Below, one piece after another: positions 54,202 to 63,597 of a stretch of 64,000 nt of DNA. The position numbers and the translations under genes were made by a program. The DNA is from Streptomyces roseicoloratus (GTDB lineage Bacteria; Actinomycetota; Actinomycetes; Streptomycetales; Streptomycetaceae). Under the pieces are notes generated by a model. It made no database searches, was not told where the DNA came from, and saw only the letters and a program-made list of their open reading frames with translations. The DNA lies in the NCBI RefSeq assembly GCF_004117935.1, contig NZ_SDOY01000145.1:1-64000 (forward strand), in the 5' to 3' direction. Each line of letters starts with the position of its first letter. The stretch's first letter is position 1.

Positions 54202-57200
54202 TTATCCGCTGCCCTGACCCGCCGACGGGCTCGGGGTCGCGGACGGGCTCGGGGACGCCGAGGCGCCGGGCGCCGACGGCGGGCTCGCGCTCGCCTGCGG
54301 CGTGGGCTTGGCGCCGCCCGTGCCGGCGGCCGGGGCCTGGAGCTTCGCCCCGGCGTCGGCGGCTCGCTGGAGCGCCTCCTGCAGGTCCTGCTGGGCCTTG
54401 CCGTAGGCCGCCCAGTCCTGCTTCTGCAGGGCGGCCTCGCCGTCGTCGAACGCCTTCTGCGCGTCCGCGATGGCCTGCTTGAGCGCCGCGTCGTTCGTGG
54501 TCGGCTGCGTCGGCGGCTTGGTGCCCGGCGGCTGCGGCGCCGGCGGCTCCGCGCCCCTGACCCCGAACACCGCGTTCAGCGAGGCCGTCAGGTTGTCCTC
54601 GAACACCGTGGTGTCCTTGGTGGTGTCACCCTTCGGCTGGTCCGCGTCCACGTAGGACACCGCGACCTTCTTCAGCAACGGGTACTGCGCGTTGCGGCCC
54701 TGCGCGTACACCGGCTCCACGTAGAGGAAGCCGCCGTCCAGCGGGACCGTCAGCAGGTTGCCGTAGATGATGTCGGAGTCGGCGCCCTTCATGTCACGGA
54801 CGAAGGTCGCCACCTGCGGCAGGCTGTTGAGCTTGTTCTGCACCTGCTCGGGTCCCGGCACGTCCTCCGTGACCGACAGCAGCCTTATCCGGCCGTAGTC
54901 CTTGCTGTTGGCGTCGGCGTCCACCGCCATGAACGCGCCCAGGTTGGGCCGTCCGTTCGGCGTGAACGTCGTCGTCAGCGAGAACTTCTGCGCCGGGTCC
55001 CCGGGCAGCTTGATGCTCAGGTAGTACGGCGGGACCGCGTTGCCGTCCTTGTTCGTCGGGTCGTCCGGCACCTGCCAGGCGTCCGAGCCGCTGTAGAACT
55101 GCGCCGGGTCCTGCACGTGGTAGCGGGTCAGCAGCTCGCGCTGGACCTTGAACATGTCCTGCGGGTAGCGCAGGTGCGCGAGCAGCTCCGGCTTGATCGC
55201 GGACCGCTCCTTGACCGTGCCGGGGAACGCCTTCATCCACGTCTTCAGGACCGGGTCCTGGGTGTCCCACTGGTAGAGGTGCACCGTGCCGTCGTAGGCG
55301 TCGACAGTGGCCTTCACCGAGTTGCGGATGTAGTTGACCTGGTTCTGCTGGGCGACGACCGCGCGCTGCTGGTTGCCGACCGTCAGGGCGTCCGCCGTGC
55401 TCTCGCCCAGCGTGGTGCGCGAGGCGTACGGGTAGCCGTTGGTCGTGGTGTACGCGTCGACGATCCACTGGATCCGGCCGTCGACGACCGCCGGGTAGGC
55501 GTCGCCGTCGATGGTCAGCCACGGCGCGACGGCCTCGACCCGCTCCTTGGGCGTGCGGTTGTAGAGGATCCGCGAACCCTCGCCGATGGCTCCCGAGTAC
55601 AGGATCTGCGGCTCGCTGAACGCGACCGCGTACGCCGCCCGGTTGAAGGCGCTGGAGAGGCTGACCCCGCTGTCACCCTGGTAGCTGGTGGTCTTCTCGC
55701 CGTTGTCCTCGTAGTCGAGCTCCTTCTGGGGCCCGCCCACGATCGAGTACTGGTCGGTCTTCTCGCCGTAGTAGACGCGCTGCTCGTACTTCGGCAGCAT
55801 GCCGGTGGTCGGCAGACCCTGCTCCGTGAAGACCGGGGAGCCGTTGGCGTCCGTCTGGGTGCCGGTCGCCATGATGGCGCCGTAGCCGTGCGTGTAGGTG
55901 AAGTGGTCGTTGATCCAGTTCCGCTTCGGGATGCCCTTGATGTTGAGCTCACGCAGACCGACGACGGTGTCCTTGCCGCTGTAGCGGTCGACGTCCAGGG
56001 TGAGCGGGAACTGGTAGTACTTCCGCTTCTGCTCCAGCTGCTGGAACGTCGGCGAGACGACGTTCGGGTCGATCAGCCGGTAGCTGGCCGCGGTGTCCGC
56101 GTCGGCGCGCAGCTGGTCCTTCGCCTTCACCGTCGACTTGCCCGAGTAGTCCTCGGCCTTCGCCGCGTCGATCGCGTAGGCCTTGCGGGTCGCGTCGATG
56201 TTCTTCTGGATGTACGGCGCTTCCTTGGCCTGCTCGTTCGGCTGGACCTGGAACTTCTGGACGATCGCCGGGTACAGGCCGCCGATCAGGATCGCCGACA
56301 GCACCATCAGGCCGAAGCCGATCACCGGCAGCTGCCAGGTGCGCCGCCACAGCGTCGCGAAGAACAGCACCGCGCAGATCACGGCGATGCAGAACAGGAT
56401 CGTCTTCGCCGGCAGGTACGCGTTGGCGTCCACGTAGCGCAGACCGGTCCAGTTGCCGGTGGCCTTGAAGTCACTGGACTTCACCGCCAGGCCGTACCGG
56501 TCGAGCCAGTACGCCACCGCCTTCAGGGAGACGAACACGCCGAGCAGCACCGAGAGGTGCCCGGTCGCGGCGGCCGTCGCGCGGGCGCCCGGGCTGGTGA
56601 TCCGCAGCCCGCCGTACAGGTAGTGCGTCAGGGCGGCGGCGATCAGCGACAGGACGGCCGCGGCGAAGCCGAACGCCAGCAGGAACCGGTACCAGGGCAG
56701 GTCGAACGCGTAGAACGCGACGTCGAGCTGGAACTGCGGGTCCTTCTCGCCGAACTGGACCCCGTTCACCCACATCAGCCAGGTGCGCCACTGCCCGGAG
56801 GCGGAGGCACCGGCGATCAGGCCGATCAGGGCGGTGATCGCGAGCAGCACCCACTTCTTGAAGGGCGCGAGACCCATCCGGTACCGGTCGAGGCTCTGCT
56901 GCTCCAGCGACATCGCGCTCAGCGGCGGCCGCAGCCGGTACGCCAGCCAGATGTTCAGGCCGACGGCGAGACCCATCAGCAGGCCGAAGACCAGGAACAG
57001 GCCGATCTTGGTCCACAGGGTGGTGGTGAACACGGACGAGTACTGGACCGAGCGGAACCACAGCCAGTCCGTCCAGAACCCGGCGAACATCACGAACGCC
57101 ATGCCGAGGACCGCCAGGACGCCCAGCGTCATCAGCAGCGTACGGGCACGCCGCGACGGCCGGCCGACTCTGATTCTTGGCCCGGAAGGACCTGTGCCGC

Positions 57201-57228
57201 CTCCGCGGTCCGGCATCTGGAAAGCCAA
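54202..57228 (-). CDS. UPF0182 family large membrane protein
   Basis: 1008 residues. A TTG at 57228 (LAFQMPDRGG) has GAGGGG 6 nt upstream; the ATG four codons later (57216) is 18 nt away from it. Seven membrane segments in the first 310 residues (LLMTLGVLAVLGMAFVMFAGFW is the first), then a large outside domain of about 600 residues with NWINDHFTYTHGYGAI, a hallmark of the family, and a Pro/Ser-rich tail. Conserved across Actinobacteria near ylbL and DUF2342 genes; function unknown, possibly cell-envelope related. Confidence 0.93.
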   Translation of the reverse strand: MAFQMPDRGGGTGPSGPRIRVGRPSRRARTLLMTLGVLAVLGMAFVMFAGFWTDWLWFRSVQYSSVFTTTLWTKIGLFLVFGLLMGLAVGLNIWLAYRLRPPLSAMSLEQQSLDRYRMGLAPFKKWVLLAITALIGLIAGASASGQWRTWLMWVNGVQFGEKDPQFQLDVAFYAFDLPWYRFLLAFGFAAAVLSLIAAALTHYLYGGLRITSPGARATAAATGHLSVLLGVFVSLKAVAYWLDRYGLAVKSSDFKATGNWTGLRYVDANAYLPAKTILFCIAVICAVLFFATLWRRTWQLPVIGFGLMVLSAILIGGLYPAIVQKFQVQPNEQAKEAPYIQKNIDATRKAYAIDAAKAEDYSGKSTVKAKDQLRADADTAASYRLIDPNVVSPTFQQLEQKRKYYQFPLTLDVDRYSGKDTVVGLRELNIKGIPKRNWINDHFTYTHGYGAIMATGTQTDANGSPVFTEQGLPTTGMLPKYEQRVYYGEKTDQYSIVGGPQKELDYEDNGEKTTSYQGDSGVSLSSAFNRAAYAVAFSEPQILYSGAIGEGSRILYNRTPKERVEAVAPWLTIDGDAYPAVVDGRIQWIVDAYTTTNGYPYASRTTLGESTADALTVGNQQRAVVAQQNQVNYIRNSVKATVDAYDGTVHLYQWDTQDPVLKTWMKAFPGTVKERSAIKPELLAHLRYPQDMFKVQRELLTRYHVQDPAQFYSGSDAWQVPDDPTNKDGNAVPPYYLSIKLPGDPAQKFSLTTTFTPNGRPNLGAFMAVDADANSKDYGRIRLLSVTEDVPGPEQVQNKLNSLPQVATFVRDMKGADSDIIYGNLLTVPLDGGFLYVEPVYAQGRNAQYPLLKKVAVSYVDADQPKGDTTKDTTVFEDNLTASLNAVFGVRGAEPPAPQPPGTKPPTQPTTNDAALKQAIADAQKAFDDGEAALQKQDWAAYGKAQQDLQEALQRAADAGAKLQAPAAGTGGAKPTPQASASPPSAPGASASPSPSATPSPSAGQGSG

Positions 57229-57359
57229 CGTGCGCCCCTCGAGGTCGATGCGTCGTATGCGTCATAAGCAGGCTCCGCGATCGTAGAGCCCACTGATGCA
57301 ACTTACTGAGGCTTTACCTAGTTCCCGTCTTCGGGGGAAGAGGAGGCAGGATATTGGTC

Positions 57360-57914
57360 ATGTCCAACCTTTCCCCCTCCGGCCCTCCGATGGCCGCGAG
57401 CCCCCTCACCCGTGCCGTGCTCGAGATCGACGAGTACGCCTCGGGCCTCGGCTGGGACCGGCCGGCCCGGCTGTTCGCCCTGGTCGACACCGCCCGCCTG
57501 CGCGCGCAGGCGCCCGGCCTCGCCTCCCAGCTGGGTGCCGGTGACGCCGCCGCCACCACGTACACGCCGATCGAGCAGGACGAGCTGCCGCCCGGCAAGC
57601 CGCTCGACGAGTTCCTCGGCACCATCGCCTGGCCCGACGCCGTGGCCGGCTGCGCGCTCACCGTCGAGCGGCAGATGCTGCCGCCGTCGGCCGAGGCGAC
57701 CGTCCCGAAGGACCTGAACGAGGCCCAGCTCGCCAAGTGGGTGTCCCGCCACCCGGACCGTCAGGAGGTCCGGATGACGGTCGCGGTGCTGCGGGACGGG
57801 GCCCGGGAGGCCGCGATCCGGCTGCGCGAGAAGGACTCGCCGACCGAGGTGCTCACCGGCCCCGACCTGGTGCCGGGCCTCGCGGACGCGCTGGCGGCGA
57901 CCTTCGAGTCGTAG
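57360..57914 (+). CDS. PPA1309-type conserved actinobacterial protein
   Basis: 184 residues from the ATG at 57360; a TTG at 57354 is better spaced from AGGAGG (57341-57346) and adds two residues. A soluble alpha/beta protein with GWDRPARLFALVDTARL at about 32-48 and AWPDAVAGCALTVERQMLPP. Its homologues are annotated as PPA1309 family and are found beside UPF0182 and YlbL genes. Function unknown. Divergent from the UPF0182 gene with 131 bp between them. Confidence 0.83.
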   Translation: MSNLSPSGPPMAASPLTRAVLEIDEYASGLGWDRPARLFALVDTARLRAQAPGLASQLGAGDAAATTYTPIEQDELPPGKPLDEFLGTIAWPDAVAGCALTVERQMLPPSAEATVPKDLNEAQLAKWVSRHPDRQEVRMTVAVLRDGAREAAIRLREKDSPTEVLTGPDLVPGLADALAATFES

Positions 57915-57929
57915 GGCCGGGTCAGCGCG

Positions 57930-59018
57930 TCAGCCCGCCGAGCAGCTGGGCAGCGACTTCGTGTCGCCCTTGCGCAGCTTCTCGAGCGACGCCGTCGCGT
58001 CGTCGATGGTGTCGACCTTGATCAGGGTGAGGCCGGCGGGCGTGTCGGAGGCCGCTGCCGGGCAGTTGTCGGCGGGCGTCAGGAAGTACTCGGCGCCCGC
58101 CCGGCGCGCGCCGACCAGCTTCATCTCGATGCCGCCGATCGGGCCGACCTTGCCCTTGTCGTCGATGGTGCCGGTGCCGGCGATGAACCTGCCGCCGGTG
58201 ATCGCGTCCGGGGTGAGCTTGTCGATGATGCCGAGGGCGAACATCAGGCCGGCGCTGGGGCCGCCGACGTCGGCGAGCTTGATGTCGATGGTGAACGGGA
58301 AGACGTGGTCGGTGCCGGCCTGGATGCCGACGATCGCCCGGTCGCCCTCCTTCGCCTTCGCGGTCGTGATGACGACCTTCTCGGTCTCGGTGGCGTCCTT
58401 GTGGGCCTTCTCCGCAGCGGCGGCCGCCTTGGCGGGGACGATCGTGAAGACCACGTCCTGGCCGGGCTCGCGCTTCGTGACCTGCTTGGCCACGTCGCCG
58501 GGCTCCTTGACGGCCACGCCGTCCACGGCGCGGATGACGTCGCCCGCGTGCAGCCTGCCCTCGGCGGGAGTGCCCTTGACGACGGTGGCGACGACCACCC
58601 GGGTGGTCACCGGGATGTTCAGCTGCCGGAGGGCGGCGACCTTGGCGCTCTCCTGGGACTGGCTGAACTCCTCGGCGTTCTCCTGGCTCGACTCCTCCTC
58701 GGTCTTGCCGTCCGGGTAGAGGGTGTCGTGCGGGACGACGACGCTGTCGTGGGCCAGCCAGCCGTAGACGGCCTCGACCGCGTTCATCCGGTAGTCCGCT
58801 CCGGTGACCCGGACCGTCGTCATGTTGAGGTGGCCGTCGGTCGGGTACGTCTTGTGGCCCGAGATCTGCAGGACCGGCTCGCCACGCGCTTCGCCGAGGG
58901 TGTTCACGGTGGGGCCGGGGCTCATCTCCGAGTACGGGACCGGGATGAGGACGCCGACGCAGAGCAGCGTGATCAGGACCAGGGTGGAGGCGAGCATCGT
59001 CGCGGTGCGGCGTGGCAT
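57930..59018 (-). CDS. YlbL-type PDZ/Lon-like membrane protease
   Basis: 362 residues. One N-terminal membrane anchor (MLASTLVLITLLCVGVLIPV), a PDZ domain at about 140-190 (VVKGTPAEGRLHAGDVIRAVDG), and a C-terminal Lon-type S16 domain with catalytic Ser in GGPSAGLMFALG and Lys in GIEMKLVGARRAG. Active on the outer face of the membrane or cytoplasmic face; substrates unknown. Convergent with the PPA1309 gene (15-bp gap) and part of the conserved UPF0182/ylbL/DUF2342 neighbourhood. Confidence 0.92.
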   Translation of the reverse strand: MPRRTATMLASTLVLITLLCVGVLIPVPYSEMSPGPTVNTLGEARGEPVLQISGHKTYPTDGHLNMTTVRVTGADYRMNAVEAVYGWLAHDSVVVPHDTLYPDGKTEEESSQENAEEFSQSQESAKVAALRQLNIPVTTRVVVATVVKGTPAEGRLHAGDVIRAVDGVAVKEPGDVAKQVTKREPGQDVVFTIVPAKAAAAAEKAHKDATETEKVVITTAKAKEGDRAIVGIQAGTDHVFPFTIDIKLADVGGPSAGLMFALGIIDKLTPDAITGGRFIAGTGTIDDKGKVGPIGGIEMKLVGARRAGAEYFLTPADNCPAAASDTPAGLTLIKVDTIDDATASLEKLRKGDTKSLPSCSAG

Positions 59019-59074
59019 GGAACGACAGTACGGGACCGGTCCGTGAGTGCACCCCTGGGGCGGTCCGTACGTGA

Positions 59075-59326
59075 TCAGCCGGTGGTGGTGGCCGGGGCGG
59101 CCTCACGCTCGGGCAGCGCCGAAGCGGACGCGGCGGCAGCGGGAGCGGAGCCGGTGGAGGTGCCGGCGGTGACGGTGTGGGAACGCTCCATGGCGTCCCG
59201 GAAGCGCGCGTAGCCCGCGAGTTCGGCGACGTCGCCGATCGTCTTGTTCCGTGAAGCCCAGCTTCCCCATATCGCCGCGCCGACGACGGCGAAAAGCGGA
59301 ATCAACAGCCAAGCCAGCACTGCCAT
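59075..59326 (-). CDS. Small single-pass membrane protein
   Basis: 83 residues, ATG at 59326 with GGGAGG upstream. One membrane segment at the N-terminus (VLAWLLIPLFAVVGAAIWGSW), a short amphipathic helix region (ELAGYARFRDAMERSH) and an Ala/Ser/Thr-rich tail. It lies 56 bp upstream of the ylbL-type gene in the same direction and could be cotranscribed. Function unknown. Confidence 0.75.
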   Translation of the reverse strand: MAVLAWLLIPLFAVVGAAIWGSWASRNKTIGDVAELAGYARFRDAMERSHTVTAGTSTGSAPAAAASASALPEREAAPATTTG

Positions 59327-59497
59327 CTCGACCTCCCATCCCCAAGGGTCACGAGTGAGTTGATCAGCAGATTAGTCATCCGCGGAATCAACGCTCACGC
59401 GAGGGGGCCGGTTACGCAAATCGGGCCTTCGGCTACGGCCCGTCGGCGTGGCGCCTTGCCAGGAAGCGTGCGTGCCGTACGCCCGAGAAGCGGAGGC

Positions 59498-59968
59498 TCA
59501 GCAGGCGCCGACCCACTCTTCGGTGCCGTCCGAGAACTTCTGGTGCTTCCAGATCGGGACCTCGTGCTTCAGGTCGTCGATCAGCTTGCGGCAGGCCTCG
59601 AAGGCCTCGCCGCGGTGCGGGCAGGAGACGGCGACGACGACCGCGAGGTCACCCACACGGAGGTCACCCACCCGGTGGACGGCGGCCAGGGCGCGGACCG
59701 GGTAGTCCGCGACGACCTTCTCCGCGACGCGGCGCAGCTCGGCCTCGGCGCTGGGGTGGCAGGAGTAGCCCAGCGCGTCCACGTCGGCGCCGCCGTCGTG
59801 GTTGCGCACCGTGCCCACGAACAGGGTCGTGCCGCCCGCCGCGTCGTCGCCGACCGCACGGAAGACCTCGTCGACCGAGAGCGGGGTGTCCCGGATCGCG
59901 AGGAGCTTGATGGGGTCGTCCGCGGCCCGCTCGCCGGGGTGGTCGCCGTGGGCGTGGTTCTCTGCCAT
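59498..59968 (-). CDS. moaE: Molybdopterin synthase catalytic subunit
   Basis: 156 residues from the ATG at 59968. MoaE signatures: TTLFVGTVRNHDGG, a central HPSAEAELRRVAEKV, HRVGDLRVGDLAVVVAVSCPHRGEAFEACR, and KHEVPIWKHQKF with the catalytic lysine pair. It transfers sulfur from MoaD to precursor Z in molybdenum-cofactor synthesis. The N-terminus has a His-rich addition (NHAHGDHPGE). No other moa gene is nearby. Confidence 0.94.
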   Translation of the reverse strand: MAENHAHGDHPGERAADDPIKLLAIRDTPLSVDEVFRAVGDDAAGGTTLFVGTVRNHDGGADVDALGYSCHPSAEAELRRVAEKVVADYPVRALAAVHRVGDLRVGDLAVVVAVSCPHRGEAFEACRKLIDDLKHEVPIWKHQKFSDGTEEWVGAC

Positions 59969-60047
59969 GGCTCCATCGTGCCGTACGGCACGGACAGCGC
60001 GGAATAGCGCTTTCCGCCGGGGGCGCGCGACCCTCCGTAGGAGGGTC

Positions 60048-61157
60048 CTACAGGCCGCGCCGCTTCCGCATCTGCCGGACCAGGGCCGCCGTGCCCAGCA
60101 GGGCCACCGTCGCGCCCGCGGCGCCCGCCGCCGTGGCGTCCTTGCGGCCGAGGCGGCGGCCGGCGACCGTGTGCCGGCCCTGCACCTCCTCCAGGAGCGC
60201 GGCGAGCACCTCCTCGTTGGTCCACTGCGGCCGCCAGCCCGCGTCGTGCAGTCGCCCGACGCTGACCACCCACGGGTGCATCGTGTAGGCGAGGTCACCG
60301 GCCGGGGACGGGGTGAGGCCGATGCGGTGCAGCCGGGCCGCCGCGCCCAGGGCGACGGCCGAGGGCAGCTCCATGCGCCGGATGCCGGAGAGCTCCTCGA
60401 CCTCCTCCTGCTCGAGCCAGCCGTCGCAGCCGACCGCGAACTCGCCGTCGACCTTCTCCAGGGCCGCGTACTCCAGCGCGCTGACCAGGTCGTCGACGTG
60501 GCAGAACTGCCAGGTGGGGCGCGATCCGGCGACGACGAGCAGCCGCGGCGACTCGAAGTAGCGGGTCAGCGCCGTGTCCGTGCCGCCGACGAGGACCGCG
60601 GGCCGGACCACCGTCACGTTCAGACCGGGGTGGGCGCGCGGGGCGCGGCGGGCGAGCCGCTCGATCTCCAGGAGGTCGCCGACGCCGGTGGCCTCGGCGG
60701 TGGCCCGCAGCTCGGCGTCCTCGGACAGCGGGATGTCGTTGTCGGGCAGCGCGCCGTAGACCATGGCCGAGGTGCACAGCACGACCCGGTGCACGCCGGC
60801 GGCGGCCGCGGCGGTCAGCACGGTCTGGGTGCCGCGCACGTTGTACGCGGTGCGCGCGGCCGTGTCGGTCTCCAGGTCGAGGTCGACCGCGAGGTGCACC
60901 ACGACGTCCGCGCCGCGCAGCTTCTCGGCGATGGCCGGGTCGCGCACGTCGAGGATGTGCCACTGCGCCCCGGACACCTCGCCCCGGCGTTCGTCGATCG
61001 CGACGACCTGCTTGACCTCGTCGGACTCGGCGAGGCGCCGGGTCAGCAGGTCGCCGACGCCGGACGCGGCGCCGGTGACCGCGACGACGGGGCCGCGCGC
61101 GGCGGACCGGGTTGAGTGGTTTCGCGCTGCGCGAACCTGAGGGTCAGGGGAACTCAC
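60048..61157 (-). CDS. NAD-dependent epimerase/dehydratase-family protein
   Basis: 369 residues from the GTG at 61157 (SSPDPQVRAARN) with GGAG 8 nt upstream; in-frame codons reach 61349 but without a ribosome site. Extended SDR: VAVTGAASGVGDLL cofactor motif, DVVVHLAVDLD, CTSAMVYGALPDND; the catalytic Tyr motif is degenerate (MVYGAL then no clear YxxxK), so it may be a binding rather than a catalytic member. A C-terminal hydrophobic segment (AAGAAGATVALLGTAALV) followed by basic residues suggests a membrane anchor. Divergent from the DUF2342 gene. Confidence 0.85.
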   Translation of the reverse strand: MSSPDPQVRAARNHSTRSAARGPVVAVTGAASGVGDLLTRRLAESDEVKQVVAIDERRGEVSGAQWHILDVRDPAIAEKLRGADVVVHLAVDLDLETDTAARTAYNVRGTQTVLTAAAAAGVHRVVLCTSAMVYGALPDNDIPLSEDAELRATAEATGVGDLLEIERLARRAPRAHPGLNVTVVRPAVLVGGTDTALTRYFESPRLLVVAGSRPTWQFCHVDDLVSALEYAALEKVDGEFAVGCDGWLEQEEVEELSGIRRMELPSAVALGAAARLHRIGLTPSPAGDLAYTMHPWVVSVGRLHDAGWRPQWTNEEVLAALLEEVQGRHTVAGRRLGRKDATAAGAAGATVALLGTAALVRQMRKRRGL

Positions 61158-61182
61158 CGGGCGTCTCCAGCGGTTGTCTTCA

Positions 61183-61210
61183 GTACGTACCCGAATGACG
61201 CGTACGTACC
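61183..61210. promoter_or_regulatory. Direct repeat GTACGTACC with 10-bp spacer
   Basis: GTACGTACC at 61183-61191 and 61202-61210, start-to-start 19 bp (about two helical turns). Each copy contains the self-complementary GTACGTAC. It lies in the 281-bp divergent region between the epimerase-like and DUF2342 genes, 26 bp upstream of the epimerase-like start. Confidence 0.5.
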
Positions 61211-61438
61211 AGGTGGCGTCCATCCTGCCCCAGGCCACGGCCCGGCGGGGCACCGAGCCCGGATCCGGTGCGGATGTCACGTGGTGGCCCGCCGGTCGGG
61301 CCGGACCGTGCGGCGCCGCCGCGAGCCGGTCCGACCGGTGGCCCACCACCTACGCTGGTGGTGTGGAGTCGGGGAGGCGAGCCGAGCCGAGAGCCCGCCG
61401 TCGGCAGGAGCCGACGGCCTGACGAGCCGAGGAAACCT

Positions 61439-62929
61439 GTGAGTGACACCCCATTCGGATTCGGCCTTCCGCCGGAGGAGCCGGAGAACGGCGACGAAGG
61501 CAAGAAGAAGGACCCCGCCGGAGGTGGCCAGGGGTCCGGAGGCCAGGGCGGCGGCAACCCGTTCGGGGCGAACCCGTTCGGCTTCGCCATGCCGGGCATG
61601 GGCGGCCCCGGCGGCGCGGACAATCCGTTCGCCGCGATGTTCGGCAACCTGAACCCCCAGGACCTGGGCGCGGCCTTCCAGCAGCTCGGCCAGATGCTCA
61701 GCTACGAGGGCGGCCCGGTCAACTGGGACATGGCCAAGCAGATCGCCCGCCAGGTCGTCTCCCAGGGCACGGCCGACGGCACCAAGGACGCCAGTGTCGG
61801 CCCCGCCGAGAAGGCCGCGGTCGAGGAGGCGGTGCGCCTGGCCGACCTGTGGCTGGACCAGGTGACGTCGCTGCCCTCCGGGGCGGGCACCGCGGTGGCG
61901 TGGAGCCGCGCCGAGTGGGTCGAGGCGACCCTGCCCGCCTGGAAGCAGCTGGTCGACCCGGTCGCCGAGCGGGTCGGCTCGGCGATGGGCGACGTGCTGC
62001 CGCAGGAGATGCAGGCCATGGCGGGCCCGCTGATCGGCATGATGCGCTCCATGGGCGGCGCCATGTTCGGGCAGCAGATCGGGCAGGCCGTGGGCGTGCT
62101 CGCGGGCGAGGTCGTCGGCTCGACCGACGTCGGCCTGCCGCTCGGCCCGGCCGGCAAGGCGGCGCTGCTGCCGCTGAACGTGGCGGCCTTCGGCAAGGAC
62201 CTGGGTGTCCCCGCGGACGAGGTCCGGCTCTACCTGGCCCTGCGCGAGGCCGCCCACCAGCGGCTCTTCGCGCACGTGCCGTGGCTGCGCTCGCACCTGT
62301 TCGGCGCGGTCGAGGGCTATGCCCGCGGCATCAAGGTCGACACCTCCAAGCTGGAGGAGGCGGTGGGGCAGCTGGACCCGACCCACCCCGAGCAGCTGCA
62401 GGAGGCACTCCAGCAGGGCATGTTCCAGCCGGAGGACACGCCGGAGCAGAAGGCGGCCCTGGCCCGTCTGGAGACGGCGCTGGCCCTCGTCGAGGGCTGG
62501 GTGGACGCGGTGGTCCACGAGGCCGCGAAGTCCCGGCTGAGCTCGGCGGACGCGCTGCGTGAGACGCTGCGCCGGCGCCGGGCGACCGGCGGTCCGGCCG
62601 AGCAGACCTTCGCCACGCTGATCGGCCTCGAGCTGCGTCCGCGCCGGCTGCGGGACGCCTCCCGGCTGTGGGCCTCGCTCACCGACGCGCGCGGTGTGGA
62701 CGGCCGTGACGGCCTGTGGGAGCACCCGGACATGCTGCCGACGGCGACCGACCTGGACGATCCGGACGGCTTCGTGCACCGCGAGCACATGGACTTCTCC
62801 GAGCTCGACAAGATGCTCGGCGAGGCCGCGCAGGGCCGCTCCGCGGACACCTCCGCGGACGGCCAGGACGGTCAGGGCGACACGAACGACAAGGACGACA
62901 AGGACGACAAGGACGACACCGAGAAGTGA
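61439..62929 (+). CDS. Zinc-dependent metalloprotease-like protein (DUF2342)
   Basis: 496 residues from the GTG at 61439 with GAGGA 6 nt upstream. N-terminal Gly/Asn/Pro/Phe-rich linker (about 1-70), then the all-helical DUF2342 core with REAAHQRLFAHVPWL, the metal-site candidate, and a very acidic C-terminal tail of KDD repeats. Annotated as hydrolase or metalloprotease across Actinobacteria but without a proven substrate. Its stop overlaps the NUDIX start (GTGA). Confidence 0.88.
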   Translation: MSDTPFGFGLPPEEPENGDEGKKKDPAGGGQGSGGQGGGNPFGANPFGFAMPGMGGPGGADNPFAAMFGNLNPQDLGAAFQQLGQMLSYEGGPVNWDMAKQIARQVVSQGTADGTKDASVGPAEKAAVEEAVRLADLWLDQVTSLPSGAGTAVAWSRAEWVEATLPAWKQLVDPVAERVGSAMGDVLPQEMQAMAGPLIGMMRSMGGAMFGQQIGQAVGVLAGEVVGSTDVGLPLGPAGKAALLPLNVAAFGKDLGVPADEVRLYLALREAAHQRLFAHVPWLRSHLFGAVEGYARGIKVDTSKLEEAVGQLDPTHPEQLQEALQQGMFQPEDTPEQKAALARLETALALVEGWVDAVVHEAAKSRLSSADALRETLRRRRATGGPAEQTFATLIGLELRPRRLRDASRLWASLTDARGVDGRDGLWEHPDMLPTATDLDDPDGFVHREHMDFSELDKMLGEAAQGRSADTSADGQDGQGDTNDKDDKDDKDDTEK

Positions 62930-63447
62930 GCCTGTACGACGACGCGGTCCTGGTGCTCAAGGGGTACGCGGACCAGCCGGAGCTCCGTGACGTCTATCTG
63001 GAGCACCTGGCGGAGCACGAGGACGGCATGTACAAGCCGTGCACGGCCGGGCACCTCACCAGCAGCGCGCTGGTGATCGACCCGACGCGCGGACAGGTCC
63101 TCCTCACCCTGCACCGGAAGCTGAACATGTGGCTGCAGATGGGCGGCCACTGCGAGCCGGGCGACCCGACGGTCGAGGCGGCGGCGCTGCGCGAGGCCAC
63201 GGAGGAGTCCGGCATCGCGGGCCTGAGCCTGCTGCCCGGCGGCCCGGTGCGGCTCGACCGGCATCCGATCCCGGCGCCGTGCCACTGGCACCTGGACGTG
63301 CAGTACGCGGCGCTGGCCCCGGCCGGGGCGGCGGCGGAGATCAGCGACGAGTCGCTGGACCTGCGCTGGTTCGCGTACGACGAGGTGGCCGCGGTGGCGG
63401 ACACGTCGGTGGTGCGGCTCCTGGAGGGCACGCTGAGGCGCCTCTGA
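62926..63447 (+). CDS. NUDIX hydrolase
   Basis: 173 residues from the GTG at 62926 that overlaps the DUF2342 stop. The Nudix box is GGHCEPGDPTVEAAALREATEESGI; the canonical final REUXEEXGU is met by REATEESGI. It hydrolyses a nucleoside diphosphate linked to another group; the exact substrate is not readable. Coupled translation with the DUF2342 gene suggests related jobs. Confidence 0.93.
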   Translation: MSLYDDAVLVLKGYADQPELRDVYLEHLAEHEDGMYKPCTAGHLTSSALVIDPTRGQVLLTLHRKLNMWLQMGGHCEPGDPTVEAAALREATEESGIAGLSLLPGGPVRLDRHPIPAPCHWHLDVQYAALAPAGAAAEISDESLDLRWFAYDEVAAVADTSVVRLLEGTLRRL

Positions 63448-63483
63448 GCGGGCGACGCGGAAGCGCCTCCGGGTGGCGCGACG

Positions 63484-63517
63484 GTAAGGGGCGGTCGCCA
63501 TGGCGACCGCCCCTTAC
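63484..63517. terminator. Perfect 34-bp palindrome between the NUDIX and AIM24 genes
   Basis: GTAAGGGGCGGTCGCCA meets its reverse complement directly (63484-63500/63501-63517). It works in both directions between convergent genes. The following 80 bp are low-complexity TGGCCTGCG/CCTCTGC-type repeats. Confidence 0.9.
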
Positions 63518-63597
63518 GTGTGGCCTGCGTGGCCTCTGCCCGTGGCCTGCCTGCGACCCCTGCGCGGGGCCTGCGTGCGGCCTCTGCGTGCCGTGGC

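Noticed and set aside
62890..62925. The AAGGACGAC triple repeat as a special regulatory element
   Set aside because: It encodes the KDD repeats of the acidic tail of the DUF2342 protein and is adequately explained as coding sequence.
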